From contig JAGNPP010000048.1 of NCBI GenBank assembly GCA_017989575.1, forward strand, positions 1 to 12,507: a DNA stretch of 12,507 nucleotides, written 5' to 3'. Within the stretch, counting starts at the first letter, position 1, and the number at the start of each line of letters is the position of its first letter. Below are positions 1 to 6,523 of the stretch, piece by piece. A program made the translations under genes and the position numbers. The stretch is from Chryseobacterium sp. Its GTDB lineage: Bacteria > Bacteroidota > Bacteroidia > Flavobacteriales > Weeksellaceae. The notes under the pieces were generated by a model. It saw only the letters and a list, made by a program, of their open reading frames with translations, was not told where the DNA came from and made no database searches.

Positions 1-99
1 GGTGTGCTCAATGGAAGTTATTTTTCCAATGTTATGTGCGATTATCTGCAACACAAAACCGAGCTGGATCCAGAGATAGATTTGAAAAGGTTTTATTAA
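1..99 (+). CDS. C-terminal 32 residues of a protein, possibly an FAD-dependent oxidoreductase (partial)
   Basis: An open frame enters from the left edge and runs 32 codons to a TAA stop. The visible tail begins GVLNGSYFSNVMCDYL and ends with a LDPEIDLKRFY-type sequence. A glycine-containing turn followed by a helix and an ending of the form (D/E)LxxF/RF(Y) is how DAO-type FAD-dependent oxidoreductases (glycine or sarcosine oxidase relatives) commonly end, so I suggest that family, but 32 residues cannot prove it. That the frame codes is supported by its stop codon abutting the stop of the convergent VOC gene at 100, leaving no spare base. The start, promoter and catalytic part lie outside the window. 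The function is a weak inference; the coding call is firmer. Confidence 0.45.
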   Translation, partial: GVLNGSYFSNVMCDYLQHKTELDPEIDLKRFY

Positions 100-465
100 T
101 TATGACCTCATTTCTTGTCCAAATTGAAGGATAAAACCATTGTTGTCATAGATCGCAAATTCGCGCATTCCCCATTCAAACGTTTCCAATTCGTAGCAAA
201 TCTGAGTTGCAGATTTTAGACTTTCCCAGATTTCATTTACGTTTTGAACATTGATGTAAAAACTTCCTGTAAAATTAGGTTTAATAAAAACCGACTGATG
301 GTTTGGTTTTGCAAACATCAGCTCCACATTATCTCGGAAAACAGTTGCCCAGCCCCAGTCATCATTCTTTTCACCAAGTTCGAAACCAAGTGTTTCTGTA
401 TAGAATTCTATTGTTTCTTCAAATTGATCGGTCCAGAGAATAGGTCTTAATGAGTTAAATTTCAT
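100..465 (-). CDS. VOC-family (glyoxalase/bleomycin-resistance fold) protein
   Basis: This is a 121-residue cytoplasmic protein of vicinal-oxygen-chelate length. The N-terminal half has the typical SLRPILWTDQFEETIEFYTETLGF pattern, in which a beta strand is followed by a helix with FY..xLGF. A strand with WGWATVFRDNVELMF follows, and the C-terminal half ends EFAIYDNNGFILQFGQ, close to the family's D.(D/N)G..(L/I).F.Q ending. VOC proteins act as metal-dependent isomerases or dioxygenases, or as drug-binding proteins; the substrate cannot be told here. I chose the ATG at 465; a TTG at 474 would add three residues but overlap the upstream PepSY stop. The PepSY gene ends one base upstream on the same strand, so the two are very likely co-transcribed. 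No Shine-Dalgarno sequence is seen. Confidence 0.85.
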   Translation of the reverse strand: MKFNSLRPILWTDQFEETIEFYTETLGFELGEKNDDWGWATVFRDNVELMFAKPNHQSVFIKPNFTGSFYINVQNVNEIWESLKSATQICYELETFEWGMREFAIYDNNGFILQFGQEMRS

Positions 466-466
466 C

Positions 467-982
467 TTATACAAAGGTTAATAGTAATGCCAATACAAAT
501 CCGATAGCTGCGAAAATCATTCCTCTTCGGAAAACTTTGGACTTTGGCGGAAACATCCAAAAACTGGATATGACAAAGAAAAAAAGACAAACTCCAAAAA
601 ATGTATTGAGTGGAGAAAGAGCCTGCGCGGATTTTGCTTTGTGAAGTTTCGTCATTTTGTCCCAAACAAAAGGCAGTTCTTTCTTCGTATAATCTGCTTT
701 TCCGGTAAGAGAGTTATAAGTTCCTTGTTTGAAATACATCAAATCGCCTTCTGTTTTATCAACCTCAAATCCTTTGATTTTGATTTCTTTGCCCAGTTTC
801 TTCTCATCCAGATTAGCCTCGAATTTCTTCTCATAGCTCTTTTCTTTTTTTAGAAAATCGGTATCTCTGTAAACCAACAAAACACCACTGATGGCGTAAA
901 CAGCCATTATTCCAGCCAGCAAATACCCAAGATATCTGTGGGTGATTCTCATAAACGTTTTTGTATTCTTGATTTTATCCAT
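467..982 (-). CDS. Short PepSY-type membrane protein, probably linked to iron/siderophore use
   Basis: This is a 171-residue integral membrane protein. Segment 1 (about residues 16-38) follows the motif FMRITHRYLGYLLAG, which matches the start of PepSY-associated transmembrane proteins. A charged, probably periplasmic loop (about 40-118) carries a PepSY-like stretch and the conserved KLHKAK (His114). Segments 2 (about 126-144) and 3 (about 154-170) follow, joined by a short basic loop. Bacteroidetes often place such genes beside TonB receptors. Larger relatives with four or more segments include inner-membrane ferric-siderophore reductases that use histidines; His15 and His114 here could play such a role, but that is inference. 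It lies 85 bp downstream of the siderophore receptor on the same strand and one base before the VOC gene. It is shorter than the reductase-like members (over 350 aa), so it is a single-module form rather than an obvious truncation. Confidence 0.8.
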   Translation of the reverse strand: MDKIKNTKTFMRITHRYLGYLLAGIMAVYAISGVLLVYRDTDFLKKEKSYEKKFEANLDEKKLGKEIKIKGFEVDKTEGDLMYFKQGTYNSLTGKADYTKKELPFVWDKMTKLHKAKSAQALSPLNTFFGVCLFFFVISSFWMFPPKSKVFRRGMIFAAIGFVLALLLTFV

Positions 983-1003
983 TATTATAATTTTTTTATT
1001 ACC

Positions 1004-1037
1004 TCAAAAAAGTGGAGGCAAAAATATGACTCCACTT
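1004..1037 (-). terminator. Hairpin with T-run between the receptor and the PepSY gene (terminator or attenuator)
   Basis: Read on the minus strand, AAGTGGAG (1037-1030), a 12-nt loop and CTCCACTT (1017-1010) form a perfect 8-bp stem. The run TTTTTT (two of its bases in the stem) follows, ending at 1006, before GAGG. This is the form of an intrinsic terminator placed between the receptor stop and the PepSY start. The loop also holds TATTTTTG (1026-1019), a match to the Bacteroidetes -7 element, but no TTG lies at a suitable distance upstream, so a promoter there is doubtful. Confidence 0.5.
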
Positions 1038-1067
1038 CTATTATTAGAAATTTGATTTGATATTTTA

Positions 1068-3323
1068 TTAAAGTTTATACGTCAAAGTCACATAATAGTT
1101 TCTTGGCATAATCGGATTCACTGAATAATTCTCGTGTACCACATAATTATGAGTGTCAAAAAGATTCCCAATTTTACCTTGAATCAAGAATTTTTTATAT
1201 TCATATCCAACAGATAGATCAAAGATGTTGTAATCTTTCAGTTTAAAGATTCTGGAAATGCCGTTTCTTGCTTCCAAGCTGTTTGCTCCGGTTTTTGTAT
1301 CGTTCCAGCCTGCTAGTCTGTCTCCGATGAAATAGTAAGTCCCACCAAGTTTAAGACCTTTCACCCATTTGTCGAATGTATAGAACACGGAACCGTTCAC
1401 CGTTGTAGCCGGCGTTCTCACCACTCTTTGTTTTTCGACATAGCCAAAAAGCTCTGGTGTATCTTTATAAACCGCGTGATTGTAGGCAAATCCGGCGATG
1501 ATGGAGATGTTTTTCGTTGGATTTCCTGTGATATCGGCTTCAACACCCCTGCTTAATAATTTACCAGCAAATTCTTTGATGTTGGTGTCGCTGTTTGCGG
1601 TTCCATTAGACAAAAACTGGGCTTGCTGATAAAAGTTTTTGTTCAAAATTTGGTAAGCTGATACATTGAATGCCACAGCATTGTTCCAAATATTTTTCTT
1701 GATTCCAACTTCAAACTGGTCAATGATACTTGGCTTCAAACCTGTATCTGTGTTCACATCACGACCTGTGTTCGGAGAAAATGAATTGGTATATGTGGCA
1801 AAAAATGATAAATTTTCATTAGACATATAAACCAATCCTGCCTTTGGAGAGAAAGCACGGTCTGATGTTTTAGAATTATCTTTACCAACTTTAGAGTTAT
1901 TTATAAAGTTTGAAACCAACGTGGTCATATTCTCCAAATAAGAATATCTAAGACCAGCAATGACTTTCAACTCTTTCGTAAGACTTATAAAATCTTGTGC
2001 ATAGACTCCGATTCTTCTGGTTGGGATTCTAGTTTTCTCAAATTTGTTGGCAGTTGGTATCGTTCCGCCGTTCCACGAAGCAGGATCATCCAGATAAACA
2101 TAGCCAGATGCATCACCATTGGTACCATAATAATAAGACGTTCCGTAAACAGCATTGTTTCTGTTAGGATCAAAATAAGTGTAGGCATCTGATTTCAAAT
2201 AATCGGCATCTGCACCAATCAAAATTTTATGATTGATTTTGCCAGTATAGAATTCTCCATTCACATTAATCTGTGCGCTGGTGTAATTTTGTTCGTTATA
2301 AGTTCTGTTAAGATTTCTTCTCCATCTGTATCGGTTATTATTTTGAGTCCAAGCTGTACGTTCTGTTGAAAAATAATCTTTGGTATAATTCTGATAAGTA
2401 ACTACAGCATTCAACGTCCAGTTTTCATTAAACTGATGATTCACGATGATGTCAGTAGAAGCTTGTTTCACATTTTGATATTGCCAATCTGTACCAAAAA
2501 AGGTGCTGATGGGCGAAGTAGTATTCAGGAAATAACTTTTGTCTGGATTTTCAAATGTTCCTAGTCCGAAATCTGGTGTGAAATTATTCTGAAGATAATC
2601 TGCTTCAACAATAATCTGAGTTTTAGAACCGATGTTAAAAGCAAAAGATGGATTGAAATAGTACTTTTCAGAATTTACTACATCACGAAAGCTATTCGCT
2701 TTTTCATAAGTACCATTAACGCGAAAAGCAATCTTCTCTGTCAATGGTCCGTAGATATCTACTGTAGGTTTGTAAGAATCCCAACTTCCTGCCGAGAAAC
2801 CAAGTGTTCCGCCGGATTTGAAAATTGGTTTTTTTGTAATCATATTGATAATCCCACCAGCGGCTACATTACCATATAACAGGGCGTTGGCGCCTTTTGC
2901 AACTTCTACGCGTTCCAATCCGGAAACTTCGGGATTCACACCACTGTTGATTCTTGCACCGTTTTTATATAGATTCTCTGAACCGAAAGTAAAACCTCTA
3001 CCTCCAAAACTAGCCTGAGAATTTCCTCTGGCAGATGTCAAGTACAATCCACTAACGTTTTGAATAACTTCCGACAATTGGCGGATTTGCTGCTGTTCAA
3101 TAATCTCGTGAGTCACGATGGAAACCGGTTGAGGATTTTCCATTGCTGTAAGATTGGATTTGGAAGTTGGTGTTTTGGCCTTATTAGGATTGCCCGTTTT
3201 ATGCAACGCTACGTCTTCAATTTCTTGAATTTTGATAGTGTCACTATCTTTTTGTCCACCTTTTTGGGAATAGACAGAGATAGAAAGCAAAATTAGACTT
3301 GCAGAGATGATGGACTTCTTCAT
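1068..3323 (-). CDS. TonB-dependent siderophore receptor
   Basis: This is a 751-residue outer-membrane receptor that imports ferric siderophores using energy from TonB-ExbB-ExbD. A signal peptide (about residues 1-19, ending SVYS before Q20) is followed by a short segment that may hold the TonB box (KIQEIEDVAL). The plug domain (about 60-170) shows NPQPVSIVTHEIIEQQQIRQ, the FGGRGF turn, GLERVEVAKGANALLYGN and GGIINMITKKP, all diagnostic of TonB siderophore receptors. The rest forms the 22-strand barrel, with FSPKAGLVY and SFSPNTGRD near the middle and a C-terminus of NYYVTLTYKL. There is no N-terminal carboxypeptidase-regulatory domain or FecA-like signalling domain. Length and all blocks look intact. 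A promoter and Fur-like dyad lie upstream, and a PepSY membrane protein gene lies downstream. The siderophore cannot be named from sequence alone. Confidence 0.95.
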   Translation of the reverse strand: MKKSIISASLILLSISVYSQKGGQKDSDTIKIQEIEDVALHKTGNPNKAKTPTSKSNLTAMENPQPVSIVTHEIIEQQQIRQLSEVIQNVSGLYLTSARGNSQASFGGRGFTFGSENLYKNGARINSGVNPEVSGLERVEVAKGANALLYGNVAAGGIINMITKKPIFKSGGTLGFSAGSWDSYKPTVDIYGPLTEKIAFRVNGTYEKANSFRDVVNSEKYYFNPSFAFNIGSKTQIIVEADYLQNNFTPDFGLGTFENPDKSYFLNTTSPISTFFGTDWQYQNVKQASTDIIVNHQFNENWTLNAVVTYQNYTKDYFSTERTAWTQNNNRYRWRRNLNRTYNEQNYTSAQINVNGEFYTGKINHKILIGADADYLKSDAYTYFDPNRNNAVYGTSYYYGTNGDASGYVYLDDPASWNGGTIPTANKFEKTRIPTRRIGVYAQDFISLTKELKVIAGLRYSYLENMTTLVSNFINNSKVGKDNSKTSDRAFSPKAGLVYMSNENLSFFATYTNSFSPNTGRDVNTDTGLKPSIIDQFEVGIKKNIWNNAVAFNVSAYQILNKNFYQQAQFLSNGTANSDTNIKEFAGKLLSRGVEADITGNPTKNISIIAGFAYNHAVYKDTPELFGYVEKQRVVRTPATTVNGSVFYTFDKWVKGLKLGGTYYFIGDRLAGWNDTKTGANSLEARNGISRIFKLKDYNIFDLSVGYEYKKFLIQGKIGNLFDTHNYVVHENYSVNPIMPRNYYVTLTYKL

Positions 3324-3326
3324 TGT

Positions 3327-3344
3327 TTATTTAGAATATTTAAA
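3327..3344. promoter_or_regulatory. Second, weaker Fur-like half-site in the receptor leader
   Basis: TTATTTAGAAT (3327-3337) is the exact reverse complement of the better half of the dyad at 3385-3407. Its partner half (ATTTAAA from 3338) is poorly conserved. It lies between the -7 element and the ATG of the receptor, covering the expected transcription start. Seen directly: the 11-base match. Inferred: a second binding site for the same regulator. Confidence 0.45.
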
Positions 3345-3351
3345 AACTATG

Positions 3352-3382
3352 CAAAAGTATGGAAAGTGTTAATATCTCCCAA
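3352..3382 (-). promoter_or_regulatory. Promoter of the siderophore receptor gene
   Basis: On the minus strand, TTG (3382-3380) is followed by 20 bases and then TACTTTTG (3359-3352), a full match to the Bacteroidetes sigma-factor consensus TTG-N17-23-TAnnTTTG. The leader from there to the ATG at 3323 is under 30 bases and ends in the A-rich ATAAACA typical of this phylum, with no Shine-Dalgarno sequence. Confidence 0.75.
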
Positions 3383-3384
3383 CA

Positions 3385-3407
3385 TTATTTTAAATAATTC
3401 TAAATAA
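3385..3407. promoter_or_regulatory. Fur-like operator dyad upstream of the receptor promoter
   Basis: This is a 23-bp inverted repeat: left arm TTATTTTAAAT, one central A, right arm ATTCTAAATAA. The arms match at 9 of 11 positions. AT-rich dyads with TTTA.AAT/ATT.TAAA arms are the form expected for flavobacterial Fur-type operators, and the site starts 2 bases upstream of the -33 TTG of an iron-uptake gene. The dyad is seen directly; naming Fur as the binder is inference. Confidence 0.6.
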
Positions 3408-3453
3408 ATTTTTTTTGATAATGAAAATTGATTTTTAATCGGGTTCTTTGCTA

Positions 3454-5370
3454 CTATTCTTGCAATTCTAACCAACGCATTTCGTACTCTTCCAATTTTT
3501 CAGAAAGCGTTTCCAAATCTTTTGACAGTTTTGAGATTTTGTCGTAATCAGATTCGTTATTGAGTTGGTCAAGAATTTCTGCTCTTTTTTCTTCCAATTT
3601 TGGCATTTCTTTCTCGATAGTTTCCAGCTCACGTTGCTCTTTGAAAGATAATTTTTTCTTTGGTGGCTGGTTATTGGTTGATGGTTGTTGGGTTGTTACA
3701 CTGATCGGAGTCGAAGCGTCATTCGGAGTTTCACCCTTTTCAACTTTAGGCGCTTCTATTTTCGGACCTTTTTCTTCATTTTTTTTCAATTGCTCACGAT
3801 ATTCAGAAAAATTCCCAACAAATTCTTTGATTTTTCCTCCCCCTTCAAAAGCTAAAACGTGGTCTACAATTCTGTCCATAAAATAACGGTCGTGTGAAAC
3901 GATGATTAAACTCCCTTGGAAATTCTGTAAAAAGTTTTCCAAAACCGTTAGCGTGGGCAAATCCAAATCATTGGTAGGCTCATCAAAAATCAGGAAATTT
4001 GGATTTTGATAAAGAATATACATCAAGTGCAATCGGCGTTTTTCTCCACCAGAAAGTTTTGAAATTGGCGAATATTGCGTCTGGTCATCAAACAAGAACA
4101 ATCTCAAAAATTGAGAAGCCGAGATGGTTTTTCCATTGGCCAAAGGGAAATTCTCCCCAATTTCTTTGATGAAATCAATAACGCGCTCATCTTCTTTATA
4201 TTGAAGTCCTTTCTGCGCAAAATATCCGAATTTAATCGTTTCTCCAGTTTCAATTTCCCCAGAATCTTTCGGCTCAAAACCTTGAATAATATTTAATAGA
4301 GTCGATTTTCCAGCACCATTTTTTCCAACGATTCCCACTTTTTCACCTCTTTGAAATTGATAAGAGAAATCTTTGAACAGCACTTTTTCGCCATAACTTT
4401 TATTGATGTCCCTAAGTTCAAGGATTTTATTCCCCAATCTTTTCATCTCAAAATCCAGTGCCAACGTTTCTTTTCTAGTGTCAGTTTTCGCTACTTTTTC
4501 AGTTTCGTAGAAGTCATCCTGACGAGATTTTGATTTCGTGGTTCTCGCTTTCGGCTGTCTTCTCATCCATTCCAATTCCTTTCTGTAAAGGTTGTTGGCT
4601 TTGTCGATAGTCGAATTCAAATTGTCCTCACGAATCATTTTATTTTCGAGGTAAGTCGCGTAACTTCCATTGTGGAGATAGAGATTTCCGTCTTCCATTT
4701 CCCAGATTTTGTCGCAAACGGCATCAAGGAAATAACGGTCGTGCGTTACCAAAAGCAACGTGATTTTAGCCTTACTCAAATAATTTTCCAGCCATTCTAC
4801 CATTTCCACGTCCAAGTGGTTGGTAGGCTCATCCATAATCAACAAGGTGTGGCGATGTTCCGCTCTGGTTTCTGTCAATAGTTTCGCGAGCGCAATTCTT
4901 TTGATTTGTCCACCGGAAAGTGTCCCCATTTTCGCCGACAAATCTGTGATTTTTAGTTGAGAAAGAATCTGTTCCATCTCATTTTCCAAATCCCAAGCCT
5001 TGTGGATTTCCATCTCAGCCAAAGCCGTTTCCATATCATCCGGATTTTCCGAGGTCAAAGCGTGATGGTATTTTTTCAAAGCGAGAATTGGTGCAGAATC
5101 CAAAGTCATCATAAATTCCTCGACAGAAAGTTTTGGGTCAAAGTCAATTTCTTGGTCAAACAAAACGACTTGAATGTCTTTATTAATGACCACTTCACCG
5201 CCATCTGCAATTTCTTTTCCCATCAGGATTTTCAGAAGTGTGGATTTTCCGCTTCCGTTTTTGGCAACGATGGCAATTTTGTCACCTTCGTTCACGTGGA
5301 AGGTGATATTTTTGAACAAAACTTTGACGCCGTAAGATTTGCTAAGATTTTCTGCAGAAACGTAATTCAT
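3454..5370 (-). CDS. uup: ABC-F family ATPase, Uup-like
   Basis: This is a 638-residue soluble protein with two fused ABC ATPase domains and no membrane segments, the ABC-F layout. Domain 1 has Walker A AKNGSGKS (36-43), signature LSGGQ (151-155) and Walker B LLIMDEPTNHLD with catalytic Glu181. A basic linker with WMRRQPKARTTKSKSRQ (about 270-286) corresponds to the ribosome-facing interdomain arm. Domain 2 has GKNGAGKS (about 347-354), LSGGE (about 440) and FLIFDEPTNDLD (about 465). A Pro/Thr/Gln-rich tether (about 545-572) leads to a charged coiled coil at the end, as in Uup, whose C-terminal domain binds DNA. ABC-F proteins act on the ribosome, and Uup is linked to transposon excision and ribosome assembly. 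The first Walker A glycine is Ala36. Length fits Uup (about 635). Other ABC-F subtypes cannot be fully excluded. It diverges from the GLPGLI gene. Confidence 0.88.
   Translation of the reverse strand: MNYVSAENLSKSYGVKVLFKNITFHVNEGDKIAIVAKNGSGKSTLLKILMGKEIADGGEVVINKDIQVVLFDQEIDFDPKLSVEEFMMTLDSAPILALKKYHHALTSENPDDMETALAEMEIHKAWDLENEMEQILSQLKITDLSAKMGTLSGGQIKRIALAKLLTETRAEHRHTLLIMDEPTNHLDVEMVEWLENYLSKAKITLLLVTHDRYFLDAVCDKIWEMEDGNLYLHNGSYATYLENKMIREDNLNSTIDKANNLYRKELEWMRRQPKARTTKSKSRQDDFYETEKVAKTDTRKETLALDFEMKRLGNKILELRDINKSYGEKVLFKDFSYQFQRGEKVGIVGKNGAGKSTLLNIIQGFEPKDSGEIETGETIKFGYFAQKGLQYKEDERVIDFIKEIGENFPLANGKTISASQFLRLFLFDDQTQYSPISKLSGGEKRRLHLMYILYQNPNFLIFDEPTNDLDLPTLTVLENFLQNFQGSLIIVSHDRYFMDRIVDHVLAFEGGGKIKEFVGNFSEYREQLKKNEEKGPKIEAPKVEKGETPNDASTPISVTTQQPSTNNQPPKKKLSFKEQRELETIEKEMPKLEEKRAEILDQLNNESDYDKISKLSKDLETLSEKLEEYEMRWLELQE
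3671..3698. repeat. Degenerate 7-nt tandem repeat inside the ABC-F tether
   Basis: Four heptamers lie in phase on the plus strand: TTATTGG, TTGATGG, TTGTTGG and then the weaker GTTGTTA. On the coding strand the consensus is CCATCAA or CCAACAA, which gives the low-complexity TTQQPSTNNQ part of the tether. The same heptamer type is found in phase at 11933-11967. Because 7 is not a multiple of 3, the peptide does not show the period. Confidence 0.55.
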
Positions 5371-5408
5371 TTTTATGAAGGATAAATGATGGATGTTTAT
5401 TTGAGGTG

Positions 5409-5416
5409 CAAAAATA
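5409..5416 (-). promoter_or_regulatory. Possible -7 element for the ABC-F gene
   Basis: TATTTTTG on the minus strand matches TAnnTTTG, 38 bases upstream of the ATG at 5370. The expected -33 position holds TTA rather than TTG (21 bases upstream), so this is a moderate candidate. The rest of the 174-bp gap to the GLPGLI gene holds a 14-bp palindrome and otherwise AT-rich sequence, with no convincing rightward promoter. Confidence 0.35.
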
Positions 5417-5438
5417 CGAATATTACGACGGTTCTAAT

Positions 5439-5452
5439 TTCTTAATTAAGAA
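5439..5452. repeat. Perfect 14-bp palindrome between divergent genes
   Basis: TTCTTAATTAAGAA is a perfect inverted repeat without spacer, lying just upstream of the candidate -7 of the ABC-F gene and about 92 bases before the GLPGLI start. It may be a binding site for a dimeric regulator, but AT-rich palindromes of this length also arise by chance. Confidence 0.35.
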
Positions 5453-5544
5453 TAATTTAACCAGCAATCCATTTTATTTAACGATTTCTTGGGTTTTTCT
5501 TGCTTTATTTTTCTTGATTTTTGTAGAGATAAAAATTTTAACCT

Positions 5545-6405
5545 ATGAAGAAAATATTACTTTTTTGCTTTTCAGTTTTTTTGCTAACACTTTTCAATGC
5601 TCAAAACAACCGTTTTTTCTATGAGTATAATTTTAAATTAGATTCTTTGCATCGCGATTCCATCAAAACAGAAATGATGGTGTTAGAAGTTTCTCCAAAA
5701 GGATCACATTTCATAAGTCATAAAAAAGTTGTTTATGATTCTACACTAACAGCGAGTTTCAAAAATTCCCAAAACACAGGACAAACACATTTTGATTTTA
5801 CTCATTTGAGACCGGCAGAAGTTAATTTTCAAGTAATTAAAAATTATACTGACTATAAGACTAGTGTTTATTTGCCGATAAGTTCAGAAAATTTCAAGTT
5901 AGAATATTCTCAGCCTTTACCTTGGAAAATCCTTCCAGAGAAAAGTGCAATAGAAGGAATCAAAGTTCAAAAAGCGACGGTGGATGCAATGGGAAGAAGT
6001 TGGATTGCTTGGTTTGCAGAGGAAATTCAAATCCAAGATGGACCGTATCGTTTTTCCGGACTTCCTGGCTTGATTTTGAAATTAGAAGATTCCAAAGGCG
6101 ATCACATTTTCGTTTTTAAAGGAAATAGAAAGTTGAAAGAAGAGTCAAGTCTTACCAATACGAACTTTTTTAGACGTTCTATTGCTGTGACAGATGAAAA
6201 ATTCAATCAACAATGGCAAGCTTACAAAAAAGATCCGGCAAAAAATATGAGAGCAAAAGGTAATAGTGGTTCTTCTGTTGTCGTTTCTGCTTCCTTTGAT
6301 GGAAAATCCTTGGATAGCAATGATATGATAAAACAAATTGAAAAGGAAGCAAAGGAAGAAATTACTAAAAATAATAATCCGATTGATCTGACGCTTTATA
6401 AATAA
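5545..6405 (+). CDS. GLPGLI family secreted protein
   Basis: This is a 286-residue protein with a signal peptide (MKKILLFCFSVFLLTLFNAQ, cleavage near residue 19-20) and no membrane segment or lipobox, so it is periplasmic or surface-exposed. The family name motif GLPGL is present at residues 172-176, inside the conserved context WFAEEIQIQDGPYRFSGLPG, and is followed by strands such as HIFVFKGN. The GLPGLI family is nearly confined to Bacteroidetes; its biochemical role is unknown, and members often occur in paralogous groups. The C-terminal third (about 215-286) is lysine-rich and less conserved in character. The ATG at 5545 sits right at the signal peptide and follows an A/T-rich leader. It stands alone: the ABC-F gene diverges upstream and the next gene is 118 bp downstream with its own promoter. 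No terminator is visible after it. Confidence 0.9.
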   Translation: MKKILLFCFSVFLLTLFNAQNNRFFYEYNFKLDSLHRDSIKTEMMVLEVSPKGSHFISHKKVVYDSTLTASFKNSQNTGQTHFDFTHLRPAEVNFQVIKNYTDYKTSVYLPISSENFKLEYSQPLPWKILPEKSAIEGIKVQKATVDAMGRSWIAWFAEEIQIQDGPYRFSGLPGLILKLEDSKGDHIFVFKGNRKLKEESSLTNTNFFRRSIAVTDEKFNQQWQAYKKDPAKNMRAKGNSGSSVVVSASFDGKSLDSNDMIKQIEKEAKEEITKNNNPIDLTLYK

Positions 6406-6472
6406 TTAGTTTCTGTAGCTCGTTTTTATGTCAAAGTTTTAATTTAATTATTAGTCATTTGTTTTTTGAAAA

Positions 6473-6505
6473 TTGACTTGATTGATTGTATTTATTTTAA
6501 ATTTG
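6473..6505 (+). promoter_or_regulatory. Promoter of the alpha/beta hydrolase gene
   Basis: TAAATTTG (6498-6505) fits TAnnTTTG exactly. TTG occurs 22 bases upstream (6473-6475) and again 17 bases upstream (6478-6480), both inside the tolerated range. Transcription would begin near 6512, which supports the ATG at 6524 as the true start over the earlier TTG (6482) or ATG (6506). The preceding 118-bp gap holds nothing else I can name. Confidence 0.6.
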
Positions 6506-6523
6506 ATGAATAATCACATCAAA

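Noticed and set aside
3560..3886. A 108-codon plus-strand open frame over the ABC-F C-terminal part
   Set aside because: It is a shadow of the ABC-F coiled-coil codons, with a Phe/Ser-rich composition and no start signals. Similar plus-strand frames across 4075-5385 are rejected for the same reason.
6482..6523. Extended N-terminus for the alpha/beta hydrolase from TTG 6482 or ATG 6506
   Set aside because: Both lie upstream of, or within, the likely transcription start given the promoter at 6473-6505; the ATG at 6524 begins a clean signal peptide.
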